A stretch of DNA of 64,000 nt, from NCBI RefSeq assembly GCF_015624485.1, contig NZ_CP061378.1, positions 5,580,001 to 5,644,000 on the forward strand. The letters are read 5' to 3'. This stretch comes from Bradyrhizobium genosp. L. Lineage in GTDB: Bacteria > Pseudomonadota > Alphaproteobacteria > Rhizobiales > Xanthobacteraceae. Below, one piece after another: positions 29,589 to 38,648 of the stretch. The notes beneath the pieces were generated by a model. It was given only the letters and a program-made list of their open reading frames with translations. It was not told the DNA's origin and did not search any database. Made by a program: the position numbers and the translations under genes. How positions within the stretch are numbered: position 1 is the stretch's first letter; every line of letters starts with the position of its first letter.

Positions 29589-31367
29589 TTACTGGGTTGC
29601 TCTGGATGTCGCAAGAATAAGGCGGTCGGACGGCGGCAGATCGAACCGCGGTTCGATGCCCAAAATCGGCGCAATTCGGGCGATCACATTGCCACCGGTC
29701 GGCACCGCGTTCCAGCCGGAAGTGATGAACCCGTAGGTTTCCTTCAGCGCCTGGGGCTCGTCGAGCATGATGAGGACCTGATATTTCGGATTGTCGGCCG
29801 GCAGGATCGCGGTGAAGGCGGTGAGCACCTTCTTCTTGGCATAGCGGCCGTTGACGACCTTCTCTGCCGTGCCGGTCTTGCCGCCGATATAGTAGCCTTT
29901 CGCCCTTATGTCGGCGTTCTTCGCGGTGCCGATCTCGGCATTGAGCCGCATCAAATAGCGCATCTTCTCGCTGGTCTCGGGCTTGATCACCCGCTTGGCG
30001 ACCGCCATCGCTTCCTGCTCGGTGCGCTTCAGGAAGGTCGGCGGGATCAGATAGCCGCCATTGGCCAGCGCGTCGATGCCCATCACCGCCTGCAGCGGCG
30101 CCACCGCAATGCCGTGTCCGAACGAGATCGTGATCGTGTTCAAATCGCCCCAGCGCTTCGGCACGATCGGCGACGCGCTCTCCGGCAATTCGGTACGCAG
30201 CCGCTCGAGCTGTCCCATCTTGCGCAGGAACGCCTTGTGCGCCTCGACGCCCTGCGCCAGCGCGATGCGTGCCGCGCCGACGTTGGAGGAGAACGTGAAG
30301 ACCTCCTTCATGCTGAGGAAGCGGCCCTTCGGCTCGTCGTCGTGGATCGCGAACTTGCCGTAGTGCAGCGGGCCGCGCGCGTCCCACATCGAATTGAGAT
30401 CGTACTTGCCGGTGTCGAGCGCCATCGCCAGCGTGAACGCCTTGAAGGTCGAGCCCATCTCGTAGACGCCGGTGGTCAGGCGGTTGATGCGATCGGGATC
30501 GTGCGCTTCCTTCGGGTTGTTCGGGTCGAAGTCGGGCAACGACACCATCGCGACGATCTCGCCGGTCCTGACGTTGGAGACGAGACCGGAGGCCGCCTTG
30601 GTGTGGTATTTCTCCTTGGCCTTGAGCAACTCGTCGCGCAGCGCGTGCTCGACGCGCAGGTCGACCGACAGCTCGATCGGCTTCTGCAGCCGGTCGGTCG
30701 CGAAGCCCGCGCGGTGCAGATCGGCCAGACCCTGGTTGTCCAGCCACTTCTCCATGCCGGCGATGCCCTGGTTGTCGATATTGACCAGGCCGATCAGGTG
30801 GGCGACCTCGTTGCCGGTCGGATAGACACGCTTGTTCTCGCGCACGAAGCCGATGCCGGGAAGGCCGAGGCGATGGATGTCGAGCTGCTGCTTCGGCGTG
30901 ATCTCGCGCTTCAGCCAGACGAAGCCCTTGCGGGACATCAACCGCTCGCGCGTCTCGCCGTTGTCGAGGTCGGGCAAGGTCGCCGTGAGAAGTTCGATCG
31001 CCTCGTCCCTGTCGATCAGGCGGCGCGGTTCCGCGAACAGGCTCGGCGCCTTGACGTCGGTGGCGAGGACCTCGCCGTTGCGATCGACGATGTCGGGCCG
31101 CGCGGTGGCGATAGCGTCCTGCGAGGCGGTGCGCCGGCCCCCGTGGCTGTCCGCGCCGACCGCGAACAGCACGAGGCGCCCGGCCAGCACGGCATAGACG
31201 GCCGCGAAAGCGAGCACCGCAAAGCCGACGCGGGCACGCGCCTTCGCGGCACGGTCGACGTTGCTCCCGTACAGCAGCGAGCGGATCAGGCGCTGGCGCC
31301 AGGGTTCGACGGGCTTCGCGACGGGCCTCTCGGTGCGTGCCGGATCGGTCATCTCGGATCCAGTCAT
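29589..31367 (-). CDS. ftsI: Septal transpeptidase FtsI (PBP3)
   Basis: Class B penicillin-binding protein that cross-links septal peptidoglycan with FtsW. The 592-residue product has a basic N-terminus, one membrane anchor (GFAVLAFAAVYAVLAGRLVLFAV, about 48-70), and a pedestal domain. The transpeptidase domain has SxxK as STFK (Ser306), SxN as SSN in FTFSSNVGAA, and KTG as GGKTGTAEK. ATG at 31367, overlapping the ftsL stop by four bases. Confidence 0.97.
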   Translation of the reverse strand: MTGSEMTDPARTERPVAKPVEPWRQRLIRSLLYGSNVDRAAKARARVGFAVLAFAAVYAVLAGRLVLFAVGADSHGGRRTASQDAIATARPDIVDRNGEVLATDVKAPSLFAEPRRLIDRDEAIELLTATLPDLDNGETRERLMSRKGFVWLKREITPKQQLDIHRLGLPGIGFVRENKRVYPTGNEVAHLIGLVNIDNQGIAGMEKWLDNQGLADLHRAGFATDRLQKPIELSVDLRVEHALRDELLKAKEKYHTKAASGLVSNVRTGEIVAMVSLPDFDPNNPKEAHDPDRINRLTTGVYEMGSTFKAFTLAMALDTGKYDLNSMWDARGPLHYGKFAIHDDEPKGRFLSMKEVFTFSSNVGAARIALAQGVEAHKAFLRKMGQLERLRTELPESASPIVPKRWGDLNTITISFGHGIAVAPLQAVMGIDALANGGYLIPPTFLKRTEQEAMAVAKRVIKPETSEKMRYLMRLNAEIGTAKNADIRAKGYYIGGKTGTAEKVVNGRYAKKKVLTAFTAILPADNPKYQVLIMLDEPQALKETYGFITSGWNAVPTGGNVIARIAPILGIEPRFDLPPSDRLILATSRATQ

Positions 31368-31816
31368 TGCTGATCTCCCGGATCCTGCTCGGACTCCTGC
31401 GCAGGCGCGGGCTGATCGGCGGCAGGCTGGTCTTGCGCCGGCTTGTCGATCGAGCCGGTCGTGCTGTCAGGCGCGGCGGCAGCCTCGATGGTGTCGATCA
31501 TCGAGCCGATCGGATCCTTGGCGCCCGGCCGCGCGAAATTCGGCGGCCGCTCCGGCAGGTTCTTCAGCTGGTCGTACTGGTTGGCGTTGATCGGCTTCAG
31601 CGGCAAATGCCGCTCGGCAAGCCCCTGCAGCCGCAACGGCGCGTCGAGCCTGGCCCATTGTGCGCGCAGCGACGCGATCGCGTTGCGCTGCTCGCGGATC
31701 TCGGCGTTCAACTGCAGCACGCGCTCGACGCGCGCGGTCGATTCCATCTTGATGCGGTAGACATAGGATGCCGCGAAGATCAGCATGCCGATGACCAGGA
31801 AGTGGAGGATGCGCAT
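31364..31816 (-). CDS. ftsL: Cell division protein FtsL
   Basis: A 150-residue bitopic protein with an N-terminal membrane segment (LHFLVIGMLIFAASYVYRI), then a coiled-coil stretch (RVERVLQLNAEIREQRNAIASLRAQW, about 30-55). An unusual Pro/Ala/Gln/Asp-rich tail makes it longer than typical FtsL. FtsL forms the FtsQLB divisome subcomplex. The call rests on topology, size and the position between rsmH and ftsI; FtsL sequences are poorly conserved. Confidence 0.88.
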   Translation of the reverse strand: MRILHFLVIGMLIFAASYVYRIKMESTARVERVLQLNAEIREQRNAIASLRAQWARLDAPLRLQGLAERHLPLKPINANQYDQLKNLPERPPNFARPGAKDPIGSMIDTIEAAAAPDSTTGSIDKPAQDQPAADQPAPAQESEQDPGDQQ

Positions 31817-31819
31817 CCG

Positions 31820-32815
31820 TCACCCTCCCCGCATCACGTCTGCGAGCCGCGGCCAGGACGGCAGGTCGTCGGCCGCGTGCGGGGCCGCCGCAGTGCGTTC
31901 GGCCGCGCGCAGCTTGGCCGAGCGGGCGCGCGGATTGGCCGACACTTCGGCGTCGCCGGCGACCACCGGCCGCTTGGTCAGGATCTGAAAGCTCGGCGCG
32001 GCCTGCGCGACCTCGGGCAGATGGCGCGAGCCGGCACTGACCTTGCCACGCTCGGTGAAGAAATTCTTGACGATACGGTCTTCCAGCGAATGGAAGGAGA
32101 CGACGACGAGCCGGCCGCCCGGCTTCAGCACGCGTTCGGCCGCGCTGAGCGCCTGATGCAGTTCGTCGAGCTCCTCGTTGACGAAGATGCGCAGCGCCTG
32201 GAAGGTCCGCGTAGCCGGATGAATCTCGTTCGGCTTGGCGCGCACCACCTTGGCGACGATCTCGGCGAGCGCCCCGGTCGTCGTGATCGGCGCATCCTTG
32301 CGCGCGGCGACGATCGCGCGCGCGACGCCGCGCGAATGCCGCTCCTCGCCGAAGATGTAGATGATGTCGGCGAGCTCCTTCTCGGAGGCCTTGGCGACCA
32401 CATCGGCCGCGGTCACCCCGCTCTGCGCCATCCGCATGTCGAGCGGGCCATGGCCGCGGAACGAAAAGCCGCGCTCGGCCTGGTCGAGCTGCATCGAGGA
32501 GACGCCGACATCCATCACGACGCCGTCGACCGCATCGATGCCCTGCGCGGCGCAGATCTCGGCCAGATTGGAGAAGCGGTCCTCGACCAGCGTCAGCCTT
32601 CCGCCCGCGCCATCGACCAGATCGAAGCCGCCGGTGATCGCGCTGCGATCGCGGTCGATGCCGATCACGCGGCTATCAGCGACATCGAGAATCGCACGGC
32701 TGTAGCCGCCGGCGCCGAAGGTGGCATCGACATAGATGCCGCCGCTGCGCGGGCTGAGATAGTCGACCGCTTCCTGGCCAAGCACCGGGACATGACGCGA
32801 GGCATGGGCGCTCAT
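31820..32815 (-). CDS. rsmH: 16S rRNA m4C1402 methyltransferase RsmH
   Basis: SAM-dependent methyltransferase acting on C1402 of 16S rRNA, and the usual first or second gene of the division cluster. From the ATG at 32815 ([16 protein letters not shown]) it is 331 residues, the normal length. The frame is open back to 33073, but those 86 extra residues look like untranslated sequence. Visible motifs: [14 protein letters not shown] (SAM), [22 protein letters not shown] and [18 protein letters not shown]. No mraZ is found upstream. Confidence 0.96.
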   Translation of the reverse strand: MSAHASRHVPVLGQEAVDYLSPRSGGIYVDATFGAGGYSRAILDVADSRVIGIDRDRSAITGGFDLVDGAGGRLTLVEDRFSNLAEICAAQGIDAVDGVVMDVGVSSMQLDQAERGFSFRGHGPLDMRMAQSGVTAADVVAKASEKELADIIYIFGEERHSRGVARAIVAARKDAPITTTGALAEIVAKVVRAKPNEIHPATRTFQALRIFVNEELDELHQALSAAERVLKPGGRLVVVSFHSLEDRIVKNFFTERGKVSAGSRHLPEVAQAAPSFQILTKRPVVAGDAEVSANPRARSAKLRAAERTAAAPHAADDLPSWPRLADVMRGG

Positions 32816-33285
32816 GCGCGGCCCCCGGGCGGGGCTGCGCATGCCACATGGAATATCGATGCGCGCCGGCTCATTGCGCCAACAATCCTCGCGCCTTGCC
32901 ACGCCGTTCCGGTCCCAAAGCCGCCGCGCGCGGCGCGCAGCAACTCCCGGCCTCGGCTGCAAATCCTGATTTCCGACCGGAATTGGCTGGGTTTCCATGC
33001 GATTTCGCGCAACAGAGCGGACCTCGGCCGTCCCCCAAGACCGGTTCGGCACTTCACCTCTCAGTAACGGCACTTAACGTTAAGAAAACGTTGATGATCC
33101 GTTAGCGCAACCGGGCGTCTTTTATGCGCTTTCGACTGATGCCTTCGGCCCACACAAGGGGCAGAATGCGCCCTCGGGAACCGGCGGGCCGATTGCGCAG
33201 GCCCGCACGGTAAAGGAATAGTAAACGCTGTTTATTTATCCATATGTCATATGCCGGCTCTGCCGCCGGGTTTTTGAGAGAGCTG
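32816..33285. other. Divergent regulatory region between rsmH and the amidase
   Basis: A 470-base region between divergent genes, so it must hold promoters for the whole division cluster (minus) and for the amidase (plus). It contains AT-rich patches around 33065-33110 (with TTAACGTTAAG) and 33208-33250. The latter includes the CtrA-like site at 33209-33226 and CATATGTCATATG at 33241-33253. The ATG at 33244 is an alternative amidase start. No mraZ gene or mraZ-type TGGG box array is visible. Confidence 0.5.
33209..33226 (-). promoter_or_regulatory. Candidate CtrA-like site upstream of the division cluster
   Basis: Minus-strand reading GTTTACTATTCCTTTACC, that is TTTA-N7-TTTACC, the same pattern and spacing as at 16687-16704. 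It lies in the divergent region between rsmH and the amidase. Both sites have one mismatch per half from TTAA-N7-TTAA. Confidence 0.3.
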
Positions 33286-34158
33286 ATGGCTTCTGGTTCG
33301 TCCTCGTCTTCCAATGCTGATTCGAAGCGTCAACGCGCCCTTCCCGTTCCCAAGGGCGCGACGGATGCGAAGACGTTCACGCCGGATTCCTCGATCGCCT
33401 CCGACGTGATCGCGTCGGCCAATTACGGCGAGCGCGCCAACGGCCGGCTGCCCGACATGATCCTGCTGCACTACACCGGCATGCCCGACGTCGAGGGTGC
33501 GATCGCGCAGCTCTGCACACCCGGCACCGAGGTCTCGGCGCATTACATCGTGCTCGAGGACGGCCGCATCGTGCAATGCGTGCCCGAGAGCAAGCGCGCC
33601 TGGCATGCCGGCGTGTCGTGCTGGGCCGGCGAGGAGGACATCAACTCCTGCTCGATCGGCGTCGAGATCATCAATCGCGGCCATGACTGGGGCTATCCGG
33701 ATTTTCCGCTGCGCCAGATCGCGGCCGTGATCGCGCTGTGCCGCGGCATCATGCTCCGTCTCAAGGTGCCGTCGCACCGCGTGCTCGGCCATTCCGACGT
33801 GGCCCCTGGCCGCAAGAAGGACCCCGGCGAGAAATTCCCGTGGCACTCGCTGGCCAATTCCGGCGTCGGCCACTGGGTGCAGCCGGCGCCGATCGTGCGC
33901 GGCGACGCGTTGAAGCTCGGCGCCATCAGCGACAACGTCGCCAACATGCAGGCCGCGTTCCGCCGCTACGGCTACAACATCCCGACCAACGGCAAGTTCG
34001 ACGGTCCGACCATGGAGGTCGTCACCGCCTTCCAGCGCCACTTCCGTCCCGAGCGCGTCGACGGGATCGCCGACCAGTCGACGATGGCGACCCTGCACGC
34101 GCTGCTGACGAGCCTGCCGCCGGACGCGCTGGCGCCGGTGGTGGCGCAGGCGAAGTAG
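33286..34158 (+). CDS. N-acetylmuramoyl-L-alanine amidase (AmpD/AmiD type) with PG-binding domain
   Basis: Zinc amidase that cleaves the MurNAc-L-Ala bond of peptidoglycan fragments. The product is 290 residues from the ATG at 33286 (GAGAGAG upstream), or 304 from 33244. The Amidase_2 domain shows zinc ligands His in MILLHYTGMP, His in RVLGHSDVAPGR and Asp in KKDPGEKF, with SCSIGVEIINRGH between them. A PG_binding_1 domain follows (NMQAAFRRYGYNIPTNGKFD to the end). No signal peptide is seen, so it may be cytoplasmic and act in wall recycling. It is divergent from the division cluster. Confidence 0.9.
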   Translation: MASGSSSSSNADSKRQRALPVPKGATDAKTFTPDSSIASDVIASANYGERANGRLPDMILLHYTGMPDVEGAIAQLCTPGTEVSAHYIVLEDGRIVQCVPESKRAWHAGVSCWAGEEDINSCSIGVEIINRGHDWGYPDFPLRQIAAVIALCRGIMLRLKVPSHRVLGHSDVAPGRKKDPGEKFPWHSLANSGVGHWVQPAPIVRGDALKLGAISDNVANMQAAFRRYGYNIPTNGKFDGPTMEVVTAFQRHFRPERVDGIADQSTMATLHALLTSLPPDALAPVVAQAK

Positions 34159-34343
34159 TTTCCGCCCTCCCGGCGCACGCCGACACCCGGCCCAGCGACC
34201 GGTTGTCGCACGTGCGGACTCCTCACTTCTGCCCCTAAACTGCCGTCCAGTGCACTGTCAGCAATGACCTGCGTCTTCTTTGGAGATGGCAGTAGGTTTC
34301 GACTGCGCCTTATTCCAAGCCCATTCAATCGAAAGACGTCACC

Positions 34344-34868
34344 ATGACAGCATTTTCGCGATCGATCGGCATCGCTTTCCTTTGTTTCTTTTCGAGCGAG
34401 ATGGCCCTTGCACAGACCGCTGGCGCCAAATGCCAGCCGGTCAGCTTTGCGGGGACGGCGCAAACACTGCGTTGCGACGGCGGGCTCACAATCATCGCCG
34501 AAAACGGCGCACAGTACACCTTGAACGACACCAATCACGATGGTCGCGTCGACTCTGTCGACCTGAGCAGCCAGGCCGTACTCCTCGAAGTGCCGAAAGT
34601 CCCGGCCGGAAAGCGGTTCACGGTCACGACGCCGCAAGCCATTGCGGCGGTGCGTGGCACCCGATGGGCGGTCGATACGACGGCACAGAAGACGTCGGTG
34701 TTCGTCGTCAACGGACGCGTTGCGGTGCGTCGCCGATTGCCTGCCGGCAGAGACAATGTCGTTCTCGGACCGGGTGAAGGCGTGGATGTCGAGAGCAATG
34801 CTCCTCTCGTCGTCAAACGCTGGCCAACCGCGCGGGTCGACGCCCTGATGGCGAGATTGGGACAATAA
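34344..34868 (+). CDS. Secreted FecR-domain protein
   Basis: A 174-residue protein with an N-terminal signal peptide (IGIAFLCFFSSEMALAQ) and a FecR-type beta domain. The core is VTTPQAIAAVRGTRWAVDTT, then SVFVVNGRVAVRRR and VLGPGEGVDVES. Within the domain a DTNHDGRVD stretch resembles an EF-hand-like calcium loop. It is eight bases upstream of a CHASE2 adenylate cyclase, a pairing known from other proteobacteria where the FecR protein is thought to be the periplasmic partner. The ligand is unknown. Confidence 0.85.
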   Translation: MTAFSRSIGIAFLCFFSSEMALAQTAGAKCQPVSFAGTAQTLRCDGGLTIIAENGAQYTLNDTNHDGRVDSVDLSSQAVLLEVPKVPAGKRFTVTTPQAIAAVRGTRWAVDTTAQKTSVFVVNGRVAVRRRLPAGRDNVVLGPGEGVDVESNAPLVVKRWPTARVDALMARLGQ

Positions 34869-34876
34869 CAGCGCTG

Positions 34877-36799
34877 ATGAGAAGGTACCTCAAAGTCCTT
34901 CTGGCGTTGGCCCTCGCAGCGTTATGGGGAGGCGGCGTCTATTTCCTGCACGCGCAAGGCCACCTGCGCACGCTCGACCGCGCGGAATCTGCGATAACGG
35001 ACTTTCGGACGGTTTTACGTGGTGTCAGGGTGGCACCCGACCTCGTTACGATCGTCGAGATCGACGATGCAGTCGTGCGGCGGCTAGGCAAATACCCGCT
35101 CGCCAGGGATGACCTTGCGAGGATTATCGATGCGATCGACAAGCTGAAGCCGAAAGTCATCGGGCTTGACATTCTGTTGTTGGACAAGGGGCCTGTTGCC
35201 GGCGATGCGTCCCTGGCAGCGTCGCTCGGCACCGCGCCCACGGTGATCGCAGCTGCCGCGGTGTTCCCCGACGACAGCCAATCAATTCCGGATCAGAAAG
35301 GCCCTTTCGCGGGACTGCCGACGGCCGCGCAATTCCTTTGGCCGCTCGCGGAATTTACCGAACGAGCCGCCGTCGGCGTGGTCAATGTGACGACCGATCA
35401 GAATGGCGTTCCTCGCTCGATGCCGATGCTGTTTCGCACGAGCGACGGGATCGCGACGTCGTTCCCGCTTCGGGTTGCCAGTTTGGCGGCTGGGGTCGAG
35501 CCTGCCATTGAACCGGACCGTGTCGTCTTGGGTCAGATCTCGATTCCGACCGACGCCGATCACGCGCTTCCGATTAGTTTCTACGGCCCTCGTCGGACAA
35601 TACGAACCGTGAGCGCGAATTCGCTGCTGACGGGCGAACTGCCTTCCTCGGCGATCGAAGGCCGTGTCGTGTTGGTGGGTGCCTCCGTCACCGGCGGAGG
35701 AGACCTGTTTCCAACTCCTTTCGACCGCCTGATGCCGGGCGTGGAAGTCATTGCGACGGCCATTACGCAACTCATGGCCGGAGATGTCATACGACACGGT
35801 CGATCGATCGAGATCGTAGAGGGAGTGATTTGTGTGCTCTTGCCCGTGATGATCGTGGGTCTGTTGGCCTGGCATCGCAGCACACCGGGTATTATCGCAG
35901 CCGCAGGCCTGGTCCTTGTCTGGATGGCCATGACGTTTTTCGCCGCCTCCTCCGGCGTGTGGCTGAGCGCCGCATTGCCGCTCGCCGCCACGGTGCCTCC
36001 CGTGCTTCTGTTCGGCATCGTCGAACTCTGGTGGGGCAGGCAACGCGCGCATTATTTTGCCATGAAGAGCCAGGTTCTCGGCGAGTTCCAGGCCCCGAGC
36101 ATTCAACAATGGCTCGCCGCCGACCCCAATTTTCTTGCCGAGCCGGTTCGTCAGAATGCAGCCGTGCTCTTCATCGATTTGTCCGGGTTCACTTCGCTCA
36201 GCGAGGCGATCGGCGCCGGCCGCGTTCAAGAGCTGCTGCGGGAATTTCACGCAGTCATCGACAAGGATGCCGTGAAATATCGCGGAACGATCACCGGCTT
36301 TCTCGGCGATGGTGCCATGATCCTGTTCGGCCTGCCGGCTCCTGCACCGGATGACGCGGTTCGCGCAATTGGTTGCGCCGTGAGCCTCGCGGCCAGTACG
36401 TCGGGCTGGTTGAAGACGCTGCCTGCGCCGATTGCAGCAAAGCTGGGCTACAAACTCGGAGCGCATTTCGGGGTAATCATCGCATCTCGCCTGGGAGGCA
36501 GCAGTCATCGCCACATCACGGCGACCGGCGACACCGTCAACGTGGCAAGTCGCCTGATGGAGGTCGCAGCCAGACATCGGGCTGAACTCAGCGTCAGCGA
36601 CGAATTGCTGCGGGCCGGGGGACGCGATCCTGAGCTGTTCAATTCGGGATATCTCACCGGCCCGATCGAAACGCGCATCCGCGGTCGTTCGGGCTCGCTT
36701 CCGATCTGGCTTTGGCGCGCAACTGCTCGAAGCGACGATACGACCGCTATCGAATATCCCAGCGGTCCGCGCCCTCCTCTCGCACCGGGGGCAACGTAG
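34877..36799 (+). CDS. CHASE2-domain adenylate cyclase
   Basis: A 640-residue membrane sensor predicted to make cAMP. Domain order: a membrane segment (about 7-26); a periplasmic CHASE2 domain (about 30-310, with VTIVEIDDAVVRRLGKYPLARDDLA and KVIGLDILL); three closely spaced membrane helices (about 315-390); then a class III cyclase domain (about 425-590). In that domain metal-binding Asp residues lie in VLFIDLSGFTSLSEAIG and TGFLGDGAMILFG, and ATGDTVNVASRL is the transition-state region. It is paired with the upstream FecR protein. By family this is most likely an adenylate cyclase rather than a guanylate cyclase. Confidence 0.92.
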   Translation: MRRYLKVLLALALAALWGGGVYFLHAQGHLRTLDRAESAITDFRTVLRGVRVAPDLVTIVEIDDAVVRRLGKYPLARDDLARIIDAIDKLKPKVIGLDILLLDKGPVAGDASLAASLGTAPTVIAAAAVFPDDSQSIPDQKGPFAGLPTAAQFLWPLAEFTERAAVGVVNVTTDQNGVPRSMPMLFRTSDGIATSFPLRVASLAAGVEPAIEPDRVVLGQISIPTDADHALPISFYGPRRTIRTVSANSLLTGELPSSAIEGRVVLVGASVTGGGDLFPTPFDRLMPGVEVIATAITQLMAGDVIRHGRSIEIVEGVICVLLPVMIVGLLAWHRSTPGIIAAAGLVLVWMAMTFFAASSGVWLSAALPLAATVPPVLLFGIVELWWGRQRAHYFAMKSQVLGEFQAPSIQQWLAADPNFLAEPVRQNAAVLFIDLSGFTSLSEAIGAGRVQELLREFHAVIDKDAVKYRGTITGFLGDGAMILFGLPAPAPDDAVRAIGCAVSLAASTSGWLKTLPAPIAAKLGYKLGAHFGVIIASRLGGSSHRHITATGDTVNVASRLMEVAARHRAELSVSDELLRAGGRDPELFNSGYLTGPIETRIRGRSGSLPIWLWRATARSDDTTAIEYPSGPRPPLAPGAT

Positions 36800-36802
36800 C
36801 CA

Positions 36803-38038
36803 TCACCCCAGCTCCGCGACCCGCCGCGCGTAGAGCCGACGCAGCGGCTCGAGCTGCGTGGCGGCAGTCGCGGCTTGATACGCCTCGCGGGCCTCGTCCT
36901 TGCGGCCGAGCCGGCGCAACAGGTCGGCGCGCACCGCGGGCAGTTGGTCGTAGCCGTTGAGGCCGCCACGCGCGGCCAGTGCATCGACGAGGTCGAGCGC
37001 ACGCGCCGGGCCGTCGACCATCGAGATCGCCGCGGCGTGGTTGAGCTCGATCACCGGCGACGGGCTGATCCGCAGCAGCACCTCGTAGAGGCCGGCGATC
37101 TGCGGCCAGTCGGTGTCCTGAAAACTCGGCGCTCGCGCATGAAGCGCGGCAATCGCCGCCTGCACGGCGTAGGATTGCGGCCGGCCCGGCATCCGCAGAG
37201 CCTGCTCGACCAGCCGCACGCCTTCGGCGATCTGGCCAATATCCCACAGCGCACGATCCTGCTCTTCCAGCAGCACGATGTCGCCGCCTGCGGTCTGCCG
37301 GCCGGCACGGCGCGCGTCGTGCAGCAGCATCAGCGCCAGCAGCCCCTTGATCTCGCCGCGCGCCGGCATCAGCGCGTCGAGCAGCCGCGCCAGCCGGATC
37401 GCCTCGCGCGCCAGATCGGGCCGCATCAGGTCGTCGCCTGCGGTCGCGGCATAGCCTTCGGTGAAGACAAGATAGATCACCGCGAGCACGCCGCTGATCC
37501 GCGGTTCCAGCGCGGCGCGCTCCGGCACCTCGTAGGGGATGCCGGCGAGCCTGATCTTCTGCTTGGCGCGCAACAGCCGCTGCGCCATCGCGTCTTCGCC
37601 GACGAGGAAGGCACGCGCGACCTGCGCCGTGGTCAGCCCGCACACCGTACGCAAGGTCAACGCGACCTGAACCTCGGCAGCAAAGGACGGATGGCAGCAA
37701 GTGAAGATCAGCCTGAGCATGTCGTCATCGAGCGTCGCGTCCGCCGGCTCCGATGTCACCTCCGCGTCGAGCAACAGGTGGTGGGTCAGTTCCTGCTGCT
37801 TGCCGCGAAAACTGATCGCGCGCCGCACGCGGTCGATCGCCTTGTTGCGCCCGACATTGACCAGCCAGGCGCGCGGATTTGACGGCAGCCCATCGGTCGA
37901 CCATTTTTGCAACGCGACGGCGAAAGCATCCTGCAGGCAATCCTCGGCCAGATCGAAATCGCCGACGAGGCGGATCAGCGTGGCCAGCGCGCGGCCCGCC
38001 TCGTCGCGGAAGATTCTTTCGATCTGGCTCGGGGTCAT
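36803..38038 (-). CDS. ECF42-type RNA polymerase sigma factor
   Basis: A 411-residue extracytoplasmic-function sigma factor with a long C-terminal extension. Region 2 is [30 protein letters not shown] and region 4 is [33 protein letters not shown]. The roughly 200-residue TPR-like tail ([41 protein letters not shown]) is the mark of the ECF42 group, which has no anti-sigma factor and is typically next to DGPF (YCII-like) genes, as here. The ATG at 38038 has GGAAG upstream; the ATG at 38059 lies in a palindrome edge. Confidence 0.9.
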   Translation of the reverse strand: MTPSQIERIFRDEAGRALATLIRLVGDFDLAEDCLQDAFAVALQKWSTDGLPSNPRAWLVNVGRNKAIDRVRRAISFRGKQQELTHHLLLDAEVTSEPADATLDDDMLRLIFTCCHPSFAAEVQVALTLRTVCGLTTAQVARAFLVGEDAMAQRLLRAKQKIRLAGIPYEVPERAALEPRISGVLAVIYLVFTEGYAATAGDDLMRPDLAREAIRLARLLDALMPARGEIKGLLALMLLHDARRAGRQTAGGDIVLLEEQDRALWDIGQIAEGVRLVEQALRMPGRPQSYAVQAAIAALHARAPSFQDTDWPQIAGLYEVLLRISPSPVIELNHAAAISMVDGPARALDLVDALAARGGLNGYDQLPAVRADLLRRLGRKDEAREAYQAATAATQLEPLRRLYARRVAELG

Positions 38039-38054
38039 GTGCTTCCACACCACT

Positions 38055-38134
38055 GTCATTCCGGGGCGATGTGAAGCATCGAACCCGGAATCTCGAGGTT
38101 CCGGGTCTGGTCCTTCGGACCATCCCGGAACGAC
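38055..38134. repeat. Family A double palindrome between sigma factor and DGPF gene
   Basis: An 80-bp element from GTCATTCCGGGGCGATGTG to GGACCATCCCGGAACGAC. Arm 1 has inner stem CGATG/CATCG; arm 2 has GGTCC/GGACC. It fills the gap between the DGPF stop and the sigma-factor start. Confidence 0.86.
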
Positions 38135-38144
38135 AACGTAGTCG

Positions 38145-38501
38145 TCACCGGTTGTCGTAGATCATCACCGGCCTGACCTCGATCGAGCCATGCTTGGCGC
38201 CGGGAATCCGCGCGGCGAGACCGAGCGCGGTGTCGAGATCCTTGGCGTCGACCAGATAGTAGCCGCCGAGTTGCTCGCGGGTTTCCGCGAACGGACCATC
38301 GGTGGTCAGGGTCTTGCCGTCGCGAACCCGCACGGTGGTCGCCGTGGTCACGGGCTGCAATCCGTCGCCGGCCTTGAAGTGGCCACTCTGGATGATCGCC
38401 TGGGTGTAAGCGCCATACTCCGCGGTCAACGTCTTGCGGTCGTCCGCAGACATACGGCCATATTCCGCGTCGCTCCGGTAGATCAGCAACAAATACTGCA
38501 T
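38145..38501 (-). CDS. YCII-related DGPF-domain protein
   Basis: A 118-residue protein of the YCII superfamily. It starts [18 protein letters not shown] and has the diagnostic [22 protein letters not shown] motif (about residues 66-87). The ATG at 38501 follows a strong AGGAGA site; the frame extends upstream to 38537 without one. DGPF proteins are the usual partners and targets of ECF42 sigma factors. Their enzymatic role is not settled. It is transcribed ahead of the sigma gene in the same direction. Confidence 0.9.
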   Translation of the reverse strand: MQYLLLIYRSDAEYGRMSADDRKTLTAEYGAYTQAIIQSGHFKAGDGLQPVTTATTVRVRDGKTLTTDGPFAETREQLGGYYLVDAKDLDTALGLAARIPGAKHGSIEVRPVMIYDNR

Positions 38502-38612
38502 CTCATCTCTCCTCTTGATCGGCTGGATCGCCGACACCCAGTCGAACGGACGACAGGCCAGACGACATCTTCAGGATAATTTATTTTGGCCGGTTGCGCG
38601 GCGCCTATCCGC

Positions 38613-38641
38613 TTGACGGGGCCGGATAAAACCCCCATTGC
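38613..38641 (+). promoter_or_regulatory. Candidate promoter of rnpB
   Basis: A TTGACG -35 box at 38613-38618 is followed after 17 bases by CATTGC at 38636-38641. The predicted start of transcription (about 38648) coincides with the first base of the RNase P RNA P1 helix. The -10 box is a poor match; support comes mainly from spacing. Confidence 0.45.
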
Positions 38642-38648
38642 CTAGAGC

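Noticed and set aside
29037..31373. 778-codon open frame antisense to murE and ftsI
   Set aside because: It crosses two genes with complete motifs on the other strand; no independent support.
32816..33073. 86-residue N-terminal extension of RsmH
   Set aside because: RsmH proteins begin with the stretch seen at 32815; the extension has no homology-like features and overlaps the promoter region.
33236..33244. Near-consensus DnaA box TTATCCATA
   Set aside because: A single box with a mismatch; no cluster, no AT-rich unwinding element and no replication gene nearby, so no origin is claimed.
33102..33314. 70-codon minus-strand frame in the rsmH-amidase region
   Set aside because: No ribosome site, no recognisable motif, and it overlaps the amidase start.
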